Positions 1-7,278 of a DNA stretch of 18,795 bases are shown here, piece after piece (within the stretch, counting starts at the first letter, position 1; the number at the start of each line of letters is the position of its first letter). The stretch is from JBHELT01 sp046262935 (GTDB lineage: Bacteria > Actinomycetota > CADDZG01 > JAHWKV01), in the NCBI GenBank assembly GCA_046262935.1, contig JBHELT010000042.1, forward strand, positions 1-18,795, read 5' to 3'. The notes under the pieces are model-generated. The model had not been told where the DNA came from. It saw nothing but the letters and a program-made list of their open reading frames with translations, and ran no database searches. A program made the translations under genes and the position numbers.

Positions 1-1
1 T

Positions 2-235
2 CTTTCTTTTGGTGATCGACTCCAAGACGCCATTGTTGATGTTTTGTCTGCTCTGGAATATGAACCTGAGCTTGGGCACGAGCTACGCGGGCGCTTGAAA
101 GGGCTTCGGTCGATCCGCGTTGGTGCATATCGAATAATCTAAGAGCTTCGAGAACGAGGTCGTCTTGTCCGAGTCTGTGCCATCAGACATCGTGGCGAGG
201 CCTACAAGACTGACCCAAGTTGGCCAGTCTGTTAG
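2..235 (+). pseudogene. RelE/ParE-family toxin remnant, 5' end outside window, internal stop
   Basis: The frame beginning at base 2 reads as the middle and end of a RelE/ParE-superfamily toxin, normally an mRNA-cleaving or gyrase-poisoning partner of an antitoxin. Seen: an amphipathic helix, the segment LRGRLKGLRSIRVGAYRII, then TAA at 140-142, then in the same frame ELRERGRLVRVCAIRHRGE to a TAG at 233-235. Family members have an aromatic residue where the TAA lies (YRIIYE or similar), so one base change from TAT or TAC explains the stop. The frame on both sides keeps the fold signature (VGxYRII, then RLVRV..I.HRGEAY), which suggests a recent nonsense mutation. The start and any antitoxin would lie left of the window or be missing. 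No antitoxin gene is seen on the right. A sequencing error at one base is possible. Confidence 0.7.
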
Positions 236-1455
236 TGCTGAGAAGAGCGCCGTTCGAATCCCGGTTCGATCTGTCGGTTTCCACTCTCACCATGCCAGTC
301 GAGGCAGAAGACAGTGGCGTCATCTTCGAGCGTGCCGCCGGCAGCCTCGACCACACCACGGATGAGGTGGTGCACCGTTTCACGGGGATGTAGGGCGGCA
401 CTTTGCGCGAGGACGGACTCGATGTCGACCTTGGAGGCACTCCGCTCGAGCAAGCCGTCGGTCAAGAAGATCAACCTGTCTCCGGGGACGAGCGGCAACT
501 CTTGCACGCGGTATTGCTGTTCGGCGCTGATTCCGAACGGAGGATCGGCCTCGAGCTCGACCGTCTCTACGCGTCCGTCGCGCAGTCGCAATGGCGGGGG
601 GTGACCAGCGTTCACGACGAGTGCAGCCTCGCGCAGCAGGTCGAGGCGAATCACCTGTCCGGTGACGAACTCGTCGGACTTCAAGTGTGAGCAGAGGGAC
701 TCGTTAGCGGCGCGGGCCTGTTCGGCCAGCGCCCCTCCGGCGCGGCGGGCGTTTCTCAGGGCGCCGACCAGCACCGTGGCAAGCATCGCGGCCGGGACTT
801 CGTGGCCCATTGCGTCTGTCAACGAGAAGTGGAGGGTGTCCCGATCCATCGCGACGTCGAAGGTGTCCCCCGCGATGTCGCCCGACGGCTCGAGCCACGC
901 GGCGAGCGTGAACTGCCCCGCCTCGCAGGTGTAGGCCGCGGGAAGCAGGCGATGTTGGATCTCGGCCGCCAGAGAAAGCCGGACCGAGCGCTGGCCCCAC
1001 TCGAAGAGATCGGTAAAACGCCGGTTGGCGATAACGACGTAGGCCAAGGCGTGGGCCGCTTGCGATACGGCGGCCAAAGTCGCGTCGTCTGGGGGATCGG
1101 AGAGGACGAGCTCGAGTATGCCGATGGCCTCTCCGCGATTGCTGACGGGAGCGAACAAGTGCGATCCATCGTCCTCCGCCACGATTATGGATTGGCTCTT
1201 GAGCGCCAGCCCGTGCGGACTTCCCGTTAGCATCACCTGCGTTCTCGTTTCGCGTCCTCCGCGACCAGGAAGGCCGTTGGTATGGCCGAGGCGGATGAGC
1301 GATTGGCCCGAGAAGTCGGCGATCAAAAAAGAGACATCGGTCGCGCCGATGGCGTGCGAAAGGTGCTCGGCAAAGACGCCGATAGCGTCGACCGGAGCAG
1401 CCTCCTCAGTCGCGGCCAACAGCTCGCCAAGGTCCAGTTGTACTTGCTTACTCAT
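232..1455 (-). CDS. GAF-domain SpoIIE/RsbU-type PP2C serine phosphatase
   Basis: A predicted soluble protein phosphatase of 407 residues. The N-terminal ~15-145 looks like a GAF sensor domain (ends with an APVSNRGEAIGILEL strand pattern). A short linker with EIQHRLLP, the usual helix before SpoIIE domains, leads to the SpoIIE/PP2C domain at ~180-395. Metal-binding motifs are visible: GDIAGDTFDV, LTDAMGHEVPAAML, NAGHPPPLRLR, GDRLIFLTDGLLE and EDDATVF. RsbU-type enzymes dephosphorylate anti-anti-sigma (STAS) proteins. No STAS gene lies beside this one, so its substrate is unknown. The ATG lies in ATGAGTAA, overlapping the stop of the truncated reading frame upstream by 8 bases, so it was probably translationally coupled. 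Its TAA overlaps the TAG of the convergent toxin remnant. The last ~15 residues extend past the usual family end. Confidence 0.93.
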   Translation of the reverse strand: MSKQVQLDLGELLAATEEAAPVDAIGVFAEHLSHAIGATDVSFLIADFSGQSLIRLGHTNGLPGRGGRETRTQVMLTGSPHGLALKSQSIIVAEDDGSHLFAPVSNRGEAIGILELVLSDPPDDATLAAVSQAAHALAYVVIANRRFTDLFEWGQRSVRLSLAAEIQHRLLPAAYTCEAGQFTLAAWLEPSGDIAGDTFDVAMDRDTLHFSLTDAMGHEVPAAMLATVLVGALRNARRAGGALAEQARAANESLCSHLKSDEFVTGQVIRLDLLREAALVVNAGHPPPLRLRDGRVETVELEADPPFGISAEQQYRVQELPLVPGDRLIFLTDGLLERSASKVDIESVLAQSAALHPRETVHHLIRGVVEAAGGTLEDDATVFCLDWHGESGNRQIEPGFERRSSQH

Positions 1456-1723
1456 AGCCAGCCTGTTCGCGACTCGTTTCGTTTTCGACCAAGCCTGACC
1501 CTACCCGCTCGTGTTTGAACGTGCCAATCGCCCGCGAGGTGGCGACGGCTATGGCTCGAGCGAGCCTGAGCAACGGTAGATGAAACTGCATCCCAAAGAT
1601 CGCGTGCAGATCGTGGTCTTTGCCTAAGAGAACGGGATCGTCCAGCCGGGCGAGTAACTGAACGATCGTGTCGAGGGGCCAACTTCTACGCCGGCGGGAT
1701 CTGGCGCACGCGATGCGCTTTCC
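1448..1723 (-). pseudogene. C-terminal stump of an unknown gene upstream of the phosphatase
   Basis: An open minus-strand frame of about 91 codons ends at TAA 1448-1450, inside the phosphatase start region. It reads ..WPLDTIVQLLARLDDPVLLGK.. then ..MQFHLPLLRLARAIAVATSR.. and ends ..NETSREQAGYE. The composition is protein-like up to about 1680. Beyond that it becomes arginine-rich and meets a TAA at 1724-1726. There is no plausible start codon with a ribosome binding site, so I read it as the 3' end of a gene lost at a breakpoint near 1680. I do not recognise the family. The 8-base overlap with the phosphatase gene is the best sign that this frame was once translated. Chance openness of a 276-base frame cannot be excluded. 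Confidence 0.42.
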
Positions 1724-1807
1724 TTACAGGTTTGCGGCATTTATGCGGGGCCGTCAGCCGGAACAGGAGTGGTCGGCGATTCCGATGCCCTTCGAGCACT
1801 ATGCTGA
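1724..1807. other. Apparently non-coding or decayed stretch between two gene remnants
   Basis: Together with the remnants on either side, this lies in a gap of about 680 bases (1456-2134) without an intact gene. One plus-strand frame is open from a GTG at 1668 to 1928 and includes MPFEHYAESYPSGQLLLARR, which could be the N-terminus of the methyltransferase remnant to its right, shifted in frame. No transposase, terminal inverted repeat or tRNA is visible that would explain the breakpoint. Confidence 0.4.
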
Positions 1808-2119
1808 GTCTTACCCGAGCGGACAGTTACTGCTCGCAAGGAGGCCGTTGATGCCCGAGATGTCGGCGGTGGAAGCGGAGCGATGGCGGCCGGGCTCCTT
1901 AGTTCTTCTCCAAAGGTCAAAATGGTAGTGAGCGACTTCGATCCCAAGATGATCACCAAAGCCAGGTCGGTCCTTCAGACATTTGGTGGGCGGGTCATCT
2001 TGGAGCATGCGGATGCAACCGTTCTTCCGTTTGAGGACAACCGCTTCGACCAGGTTCTGTCGTTCATCATGCTGCACCACGTCATCAGATGGGAGCGCGC
2101 GCTGTTCCTGCCTACCTAA
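1808..2119 (+). pseudogene. Class I SAM-dependent methyltransferase remnant
   Basis: This frame holds the core of a Rossmann-fold methyltransferase: motif I DVGGGSGAMAAGLL, an acidic end of strand beta-2 (VVSDFDPKMITKAR), the motif II region ADATVLPFEDNRFDQVLS, and IMLHHV before the next helix. It is incomplete at both ends. Upstream there is an in-frame TGA at 1805-1807, with no start codon before 1883, which already lies inside motif I. A more natural N-terminus lies in another frame (1668-1850), implying a frameshift near 1840. Downstream the protein stops (FLPT, TAA 2117-2119) just where the family continues with a VLRPGG-type segment, 15 bases before the typA stop. Substrate unknown. A short protein starting at 1883 is unlikely to work because motif I would be cut. 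Confidence 0.68.
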
Positions 2120-2134
2120 CCCTCGACGTAGGGC

Positions 2135-3979
2135 TCAGGAGTCTCGGCTCTTCGCGTGGTGGTATGCGCGTAGCCGCTTGCGTTGATCGAGTTCGCGTTT
2201 TCGTAGTCGTATGTTCGATGGCGTAACTTCAACCAACTCATCCTCGGCGATGAATTCGAGCGCACGATCGAGCGACATGATCCTGGGTGGGACCAAACGT
2301 AGGGCCTCGTCGGCGGCGTGGGTTCTGATGTTGGTCTTCTTCTTCTCTTTGGTCGGGTTGACATTCATGTCTTCAGACCTAGCGTTTTCGCCGACGACCA
2401 TCCCTTCGTAAACATCGAGACCGGGGCCCACGAACAACTGGCCCCGCTCTTGTAGGTCGTAAAGTGCATATGACGTGGTCTGCCCTGTTCGATCTGCTAC
2501 TAATACCCCGGAAGGGCGATGCGTCACTTCACCCTGCCAAGGCTCATAACCTGCGAAAACGCTGTGGATGATCGCCGTTCCTCGGGTTTCAGTGAGCATC
2601 TCGGAACGGAACCCGATCAGCCCTCTTGCCGGTATCCGAAACTCTGCCCTTATCCATCCACTGCCGTGATTGACCATGTTCGTCATACGACCCTTCCGCA
2701 GCGCTAGAGATTGGCTAACGACTCCGAAGAACTGTTCGGGAAGGTCAAGAACCAAGTCTTCCATCGGTTCGAAAGTTTTTCCGTCTACCTCTTTGGTGAT
2801 GACTTCAGGTTTGGAGACTTCTAACTCATATCCTTCACGTCGCATCGATTCGATAAGGATCGCTAGCTGAAGTTCTCCGCGGCCCCTGACTTCGATCACC
2901 TCTGGGGAAAGGGTTGGCAAGATCTTGATCGATACATTGCCTAACACCTCTTTGTCGAGGCGTCCTTGCAAGTGACGACTGGTCACGAACTTGCCGTCGC
3001 GTCCCGACAATGGTGACGTGTTGACCCCGAAAGTCATGTGCAGCGTTGGCTCGTCGATCTCGAGAACCGGAAGAGGTCTTGGGTCCATAGGGTCGGCGAC
3101 GGTCTCGCCCACGGTTATCTCGCCAAGTCCCGCGATCGAACATATGTCGCCCGGCCCCGCCTCTTCGATGTCGGTGTACGCAAGACCTGTGTGCGCCAGC
3201 ATCTTGGTGATCCGGGCATTTCCGATGGTCCCGTCGCGGTGACACACTGCAACGGTTTGGCCGTTTTTGACGGTGCCATTCCAGACCCTACCCACCGCGA
3301 GCCTGCCAACGTATGAGTCTGCCGCGAGATTGGTGACCAGGAACTGCAGTGGCATCTCTGGGTCATAAGTCGGCGGGGGAGTGATGTCTGCGATGATCTT
3401 GAAAAGCGGCCCGAGGTCTTTGCCCTCAACATCTAGGTCAAGGGTTGCGGTCCCCGTACGCGCGTTGGTATAGATCACCGGCAACTCTATCTGCGCTTCG
3501 TCGGCATCGAGGTCGATGAACAGGTCGTACAGTTCGTTCAATACGTCGCTGATCCGTGCGTCGGGGCGATCGATCTTGTTGATCACGGGTATCACCGGAA
3601 GCCCCAAAGCGAGAGCCTTGCGAAGCACGTATCTGGTTTGAGGCAGGGGCCCCTCTGATGCGTCGACGAGCAATAGCGCCGAGTCGACCATCTGCAGGGT
3701 TCGCTCAACTTCGCCTCCGAAGTCAGCATGGCCAGGGGTATCGCAGATGTTGATCTGCAGTCCCTGGAAGTGAACCGCGGTTTGTTTGGCCAGGATGGTT
3801 ATGCCCCGCTCGCGCTCTTGGTCCATCGAATCCATAACGCGATCGACCACCTGCTGATGGTCCCCGTATACCCCGGATTGGCGTAGCATCGCATCAACTA
3901 GGGTGGTTTTTCCGTGGTCAACGTGAGCGATTATCGCTACATTGCGCACGTCGTCTCGCGTGCTCTTTCTCTCGTTCAT
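2135..3979 (-). CDS. typA: Ribosome-associated GTPase TypA/BipA
   Basis: A translational GTPase of 614 residues, close to the normal family length. It binds the 70S ribosome and helps 50S assembly and stress or cold adaptation. Visible: P-loop AHVDHGKTT (residues 18-26), switch I RGITILAK, G3 DTPGHADF, G4 NKIDRPDAR, EF-G-like domains II and III/V, and the BipA-specific C-terminal part (GRGLIGFRSEMLT, GENARSEDMNVNP, KKKTNIR, ELVEVTP). The start is ATG at 3979. An AAGG sits 12 bases upstream inside a small palindrome, so the ribosome binding site is weak or sequestered. The gene is divergent from the moxR-like gene across 65 bases. The 3' end lies almost against the methyltransferase remnant. 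Confidence 0.98.
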   Translation of the reverse strand: MNERKSTRDDVRNVAIIAHVDHGKTTLVDAMLRQSGVYGDHQQVVDRVMDSMDQERERGITILAKQTAVHFQGLQINICDTPGHADFGGEVERTLQMVDSALLLVDASEGPLPQTRYVLRKALALGLPVIPVINKIDRPDARISDVLNELYDLFIDLDADEAQIELPVIYTNARTGTATLDLDVEGKDLGPLFKIIADITPPPTYDPEMPLQFLVTNLAADSYVGRLAVGRVWNGTVKNGQTVAVCHRDGTIGNARITKMLAHTGLAYTDIEEAGPGDICSIAGLGEITVGETVADPMDPRPLPVLEIDEPTLHMTFGVNTSPLSGRDGKFVTSRHLQGRLDKEVLGNVSIKILPTLSPEVIEVRGRGELQLAILIESMRREGYELEVSKPEVITKEVDGKTFEPMEDLVLDLPEQFFGVVSQSLALRKGRMTNMVNHGSGWIRAEFRIPARGLIGFRSEMLTETRGTAIIHSVFAGYEPWQGEVTHRPSGVLVADRTGQTTSYALYDLQERGQLFVGPGLDVYEGMVVGENARSEDMNVNPTKEKKKTNIRTHAADEALRLVPPRIMSLDRALEFIAEDELVEVTPSNIRLRKRELDQRKRLRAYHHAKSRDS

Positions 3980-3984
3980 CGAAG

Positions 3985-3995
3985 AAGGTTACCTT
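3985..3995. promoter_or_regulatory. Small palindrome in the typA leader
   Basis: The 11-base sequence AAGGTTACCTT is a perfect inverted repeat with a one-base centre, lying 6-16 bases upstream of the typA ATG. On the typA (minus) strand it includes the only purine-rich AAGG that could serve as a ribosome binding site. It could be an operator for one or both divergent genes, or could sequester the AAGG. This is only a sequence observation, and a palindrome this short can occur by chance. Confidence 0.25.
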
Positions 3996-4044
3996 GCATA
4001 GACTTTTGGCAGACTATCCTCGGCACTGATGGGACAAATCGCAC

Positions 4045-5145
4045 ATGACTGAGCAGTCAACCGCACTCGAAGCCTTGGGCGTGGCCGTGGCGGCCGGGGT
4101 CCCCGCGCTCCTGTGGGGCGCCCCCGGAACTGGAAAGACATCGGCGATCAAAGCGATGGCCGAAGAACTCGATTGGCCATGCGAAACCGTGATCGCGGCT
4201 ATCAGGGAACCATCCGATTTCGCGGGCCTGCCAGTAGTAACAAGTGGTGTCGTGAAGTTCGCCCCTCCGAAGTGGGCGCAGCGTTTATCGAAATCGGGTG
4301 AAGGGATCTTGTTCCTCGATGAGATCTCTACGGCTCCTCCTGCTGTACAAGCTGCTCTGCTTCGTGTCGTACTGGAGCGCGTTGTTGGTGATCTCGCCTT
4401 ACCCGAAGGCGTCAGAGTCGTCGCTGCTGCGAACCCTCCCGAGCAGGCGGCCGATGGCTGGGACCTTTCGGCGCCTCTTGCCAACCGGTTCGTGCACCTT
4501 GACTGGTTCACCGATGCTCAAGCCTTCGCGCAAGGCCTTGCGGCAGGATGGGCGCCTGCCCGCGTGCCAACATTAAAGAAGGATTGGCGCGAACGCCTGC
4601 CAACGGCACGAGGTTTGGTGGCCGCCTTCGTATCGGTCCGCCCAACACTGGCATGTGCCCCACCTCAAGACTCCGCCACCGCAGGGCGTGGATGGCCGAG
4701 TCCGCGGACCTGGGAAATGGCTGCGCAACTATGGACGGCAGCGACCGAAGCAGAAGCATCAGACGAGGCGCGCTACGCGCTGATGATCGGCGCTGTTGGA
4801 GATGGTGCTGGCATTGAGTTCATGACATGGGCATCGGAGATGGACCTACCCGACCCCGAAGCCGTTCTGCTTGACCCTTCTTCATTCACTCTCCCCGAAC
4901 GTGGGGACCGGGCTTACGCAGCATTGGTTGCGATCGCGTCCGCCGTTGCGTCGCGCTCTACGCCCGACAGATGGATCGCAGGATGGAAGGTACTCGCACG
5001 AGCAGGCGAAGCGGCCCCTGATGTCGCGGCTATGGCAGCTCGTGTGCTCGCCAGTTGCAGGCCCGAGGGAGTATCGGCACCACCGGAATTGAAGCTGTTC
5101 ATACCTTTGCTCAAACAAGCGGGATTGTTGAAAGATGAATTCTGA
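4045..5145 (+). CDS. MoxR-type AAA+ ATPase
   Basis: A 366-residue AAA+ ATPase of the MoxR/AAA_5 kind, thought to act as a chaperone-like remodeller together with a VWA partner. Visible: Walker A GAPGTGKT (residues 25-32), Walker B ILFLDEI (88-94) with D92 and E93, sensor-1 region VVAAANPP, and the LANRF segment with a likely arginine finger. Residues ~230-366 form a helical, family-variable part. The ATG at 4045 is chosen because Walker A then falls at the usual distance from the start; no clear ribosome binding site precedes it. The gene's TGA overlaps the start of the VWA gene by 11 bases, which indicates coupled translation and a joint function. The substrate is unknown. Confidence 0.93.
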   Translation: MTEQSTALEALGVAVAAGVPALLWGAPGTGKTSAIKAMAEELDWPCETVIAAIREPSDFAGLPVVTSGVVKFAPPKWAQRLSKSGEGILFLDEISTAPPAVQAALLRVVLERVVGDLALPEGVRVVAAANPPEQAADGWDLSAPLANRFVHLDWFTDAQAFAQGLAAGWAPARVPTLKKDWRERLPTARGLVAAFVSVRPTLACAPPQDSATAGRGWPSPRTWEMAAQLWTAATEAEASDEARYALMIGAVGDGAGIEFMTWASEMDLPDPEAVLLDPSSFTLPERGDRAYAALVAIASAVASRSTPDRWIAGWKVLARAGEAAPDVAAMAARVLASCRPEGVSAPPELKLFIPLLKQAGLLKDEF

Positions 5146-6331
5146 GTCGCGGCACTCGCTCGACATCCAGAAGATGGCCGCCGCCAGGCTCTGGGCTGCT
5201 AACAAGTTTCCATACTTAGCATCCGCACTTTTCGCTTGCAGGGTCCTGTCGGCTCCCGGCATCGGGGCGATAGTAGTCGATGACCGATGGAGGATCTATG
5301 CGGATCCCTCGATGGTGAACGACCTTTCCACCGAACAACTAGGTGGATTGCTCGTGCATCACACCGGGCACCTGTTGCGTGATCACTCTGGTCGGGCTGA
5401 GGCCCTTGGGATAACCAAGCAGACGTCGAAAGACTGGCTGATGGCCGCCGATGCAGAGATCAATGACGACTTGGTGGACGTTGAAGGGTTGGAGTTCCCG
5501 TCGGAACTCATAACCCCAGCATCGATCGGTTGCGAAGATGGTCACTTCGCGGAGGAGTATTACGCGCATCTGGGGGAAGCCGAGCATCAACATGAAGGCG
5601 AATGTGGAAGTGGCGTCGATGGCGTGGCGCGCGAATGGGACTCTCCGGATGGCGGCATCGAGCAGAGTTCGGCTCATCTGCTGCGTTGCCACACCGCAGC
5701 TGAAGTATTGCGGTTCGGGGAAGGCAAGGAGCCAGGCGCCGTCCCCGAGGGTCTTCAGCGCTGGGCATTTGAGATATTGCAGACCAAGATCGATTGGCGC
5801 CGGATCCTCGCTGCCGAGATCCGCTCCGGTGTCGCCGTCGTCTCCGGTCGTGTTGACTACTCATATCAGTGGCCATCACGACGCGCATCTGTTTCCAAGA
5901 ACGTTATCTTGCCGGCACTTCGCAGGCCCGTCCCCGAAGTTGCGGTGATCTGCGATACGTCAGGCAGTATGGATGAAGTGTTGCTCGGTCAGGCGCTCGG
6001 CCAGGTCGAGGGCCTCATCCGCAGCCTGGGTGTCAGGAAGAACTCGATGCGGGTCCTGTCCTGCGATGCAGCAGTACACATGGTGCAAAGGATCAGCCGG
6101 GCCTCGGACATCACTCTTTATGGCGGCGGCGGAACCAACATGGGTGAGGGCCTGGCTGCGGCGGCGAACCTCAAGCCGCGTCCTCAGGTCGTCGTGGTGC
6201 TAACCGATGGTTACACGCCATGGCCAAGTGAACCTCCACCGCGCATGCGTGTTGTCGTTGGGTTGATGGGTACGCCGCCGAACCGGCCGCCATCGTGGGC
6301 CAAGGTGGTCGAGATCGAGGACGCGGCTTGA
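5135..6331 (+). CDS. DUF2201 metallopeptidase-like/VWA-like protein, partner of the MoxR ATPase
   Basis: A 398-residue protein with two parts. The N-terminal part (~1-190) matches the DUF2201 putative metallopeptidase layout: a zincin-like helix LLVHHTGHLLRDHSGR with H75 and H79, followed by MAADAEINDDL. The C-terminal part (~265-395) is VWA-like with a complete MIDAS: DTSGSM (D274, S276, S278), T334 in GGGGTNMGEG, and D358 in VVVLTDGY, so metal-dependent ligand binding is expected. Between them is an acidic, histidine-containing linker (EAEHQHEGECGSG). The position where zincins carry the catalytic glutamate (second position of HExxH) is H76 here, so peptidase activity is doubtful. Families of this kind are usually encoded beside MoxR ATPases, as here. 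Start ATG at 5135, overlapping the previous stop. Confidence 0.9.
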   Translation: MNSESRHSLDIQKMAAARLWAANKFPYLASALFACRVLSAPGIGAIVVDDRWRIYADPSMVNDLSTEQLGGLLVHHTGHLLRDHSGRAEALGITKQTSKDWLMAADAEINDDLVDVEGLEFPSELITPASIGCEDGHFAEEYYAHLGEAEHQHEGECGSGVDGVAREWDSPDGGIEQSSAHLLRCHTAAEVLRFGEGKEPGAVPEGLQRWAFEILQTKIDWRRILAAEIRSGVAVVSGRVDYSYQWPSRRASVSKNVILPALRRPVPEVAVICDTSGSMDEVLLGQALGQVEGLIRSLGVRKNSMRVLSCDAAVHMVQRISRASDITLYGGGGTNMGEGLAAAANLKPRPQVVVVLTDGYTPWPSEPPPRMRVVVGLMGTPPNRPPSWAKVVEIEDAA

Positions 6332-7248
6332 TCGAACGCCTGGCGCTGCACGAACCCGTTAGAGGAACGATCAGTTGCGGGGGAGTGGAGCACGAGATCG
6401 GCTGGGATGCCGGTGATCTGACCTTGTTCCACCATGACATCGATGCCGAGAAAGCTCTTGCGGCACTGGGTGGAGAAGCTTGCGAATGCATAAGGGTATT
6501 CGACGCATGGACCACCAGCGATCCGCTGACAGACGCTGCCTTCCTTAGGCCAGAAGGTGAGCTTCCGCTTTCGCGCGTCATCGAGAACAACCTCCAGTAC
6601 GTTCAGATGGCGCAGAACCGTTATCTGCCGAGTACTCATCCGGCCTACGTTCATGCATTGGATGAAGCTGGTGTATTGGAGCGCCAATTATGTCTCGCCC
6701 AGTTGCCACGGGCGCTCCGCGATCGATTCTGTCTCGAACTGATCGTCGCAGTTAGCGATCTGATCGACGATGACCAGGCAGGCCCTTTGATGGAGGAGGC
6801 ACTGTCGGCGCGGGCCAACGCCTCATTGGAGATGTGCATGCGAAGTTGGAGGCGTATCGACCACGCATCGTTCATAACGGTCGAGGCATGGCTCTGCGAG
6901 GAAGACGAGCCGCCGTCGATAGTTGGATGGGCGACCGAGAGAAGTGGAATGGCTGCTGCGTCGCTTCCCATTGGATGGCTGATCGATGTATGGGGACATG
7001 GCCTGGCACTCGTCGATGACTGCTTCATCCTTTCGGTTATAGAGCTCGGATCAGATACCGGCCAAGTGATCGCGTCGCGTTGGGAAAGAACGTACGGCAG
7101 CGATCAGATGCAAACGACATTGGGGTCGATATCGGGATCGCCCGACAAGTGGGATTCGTATTTCCGCGATTGGAGCACCCCGATCGTTTCGGCCGCATCG
7201 ATCAACAAGTCGTCATCGGGGAAGTGGCGATTGACCTGGGGATCCTAA
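6328..7248 (+). CDS. Unrecognised protein encoded with the MoxR-VWA pair
   Basis: A soluble protein of about 306 residues that I do not recognise. I place the start at TTG 6328 because it overlaps the VWA gene's TGA as TTGA and has GAGG seven bases before it. A GTG at 6295 would give 11 more residues but lies inside the VWA gene with no better site. There are no membrane segments or signal peptide. It is acidic and rich in tryptophan, with segments such as IRVFDAWTT, EAWLCEEDEPPSIVGW, and a C-terminal part that looks beta-rich (LALVDDCFILSVIEL, SGKWRLTW). Position and overlap suggest a substrate, adaptor or regulator for the MoxR-VWA machine. That function is inferred from context only. Confidence 0.8.
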   Translation: MIERLALHEPVRGTISCGGVEHEIGWDAGDLTLFHHDIDAEKALAALGGEACECIRVFDAWTTSDPLTDAAFLRPEGELPLSRVIENNLQYVQMAQNRYLPSTHPAYVHALDEAGVLERQLCLAQLPRALRDRFCLELIVAVSDLIDDDQAGPLMEEALSARANASLEMCMRSWRRIDHASFITVEAWLCEEDEPPSIVGWATERSGMAAASLPIGWLIDVWGHGLALVDDCFILSVIELGSDTGQVIASRWERTYGSDQMQTTLGSISGSPDKWDSYFRDWSTPIVSAASINKSSSGKWRLTWGS

Positions 7249-7278
7249 AACAGGTTAAACACGAATTAGGCTAGGCGG

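Noticed and set aside
240..262. GTTCGAATCC resembling a tRNA T-loop
   Set aside because: The flanking five-base stems do not pair, there is no acceptor or anticodon arm, and the bases code for the end of the phosphatase.
2991..3316. Plus-strand frames of 80-95 codons inside typA, and similar frames in other genes
   Set aside because: They are shadows of highly conserved genes on the other strand; no ribosome binding site or protein family is seen.
3993..4020. Promoter for the moxR-like gene (TTGCAT or CTTGCA with TATCCT)
   Set aside because: Spacing is 15-16 bases and both boxes are weak, so it is not better than chance.
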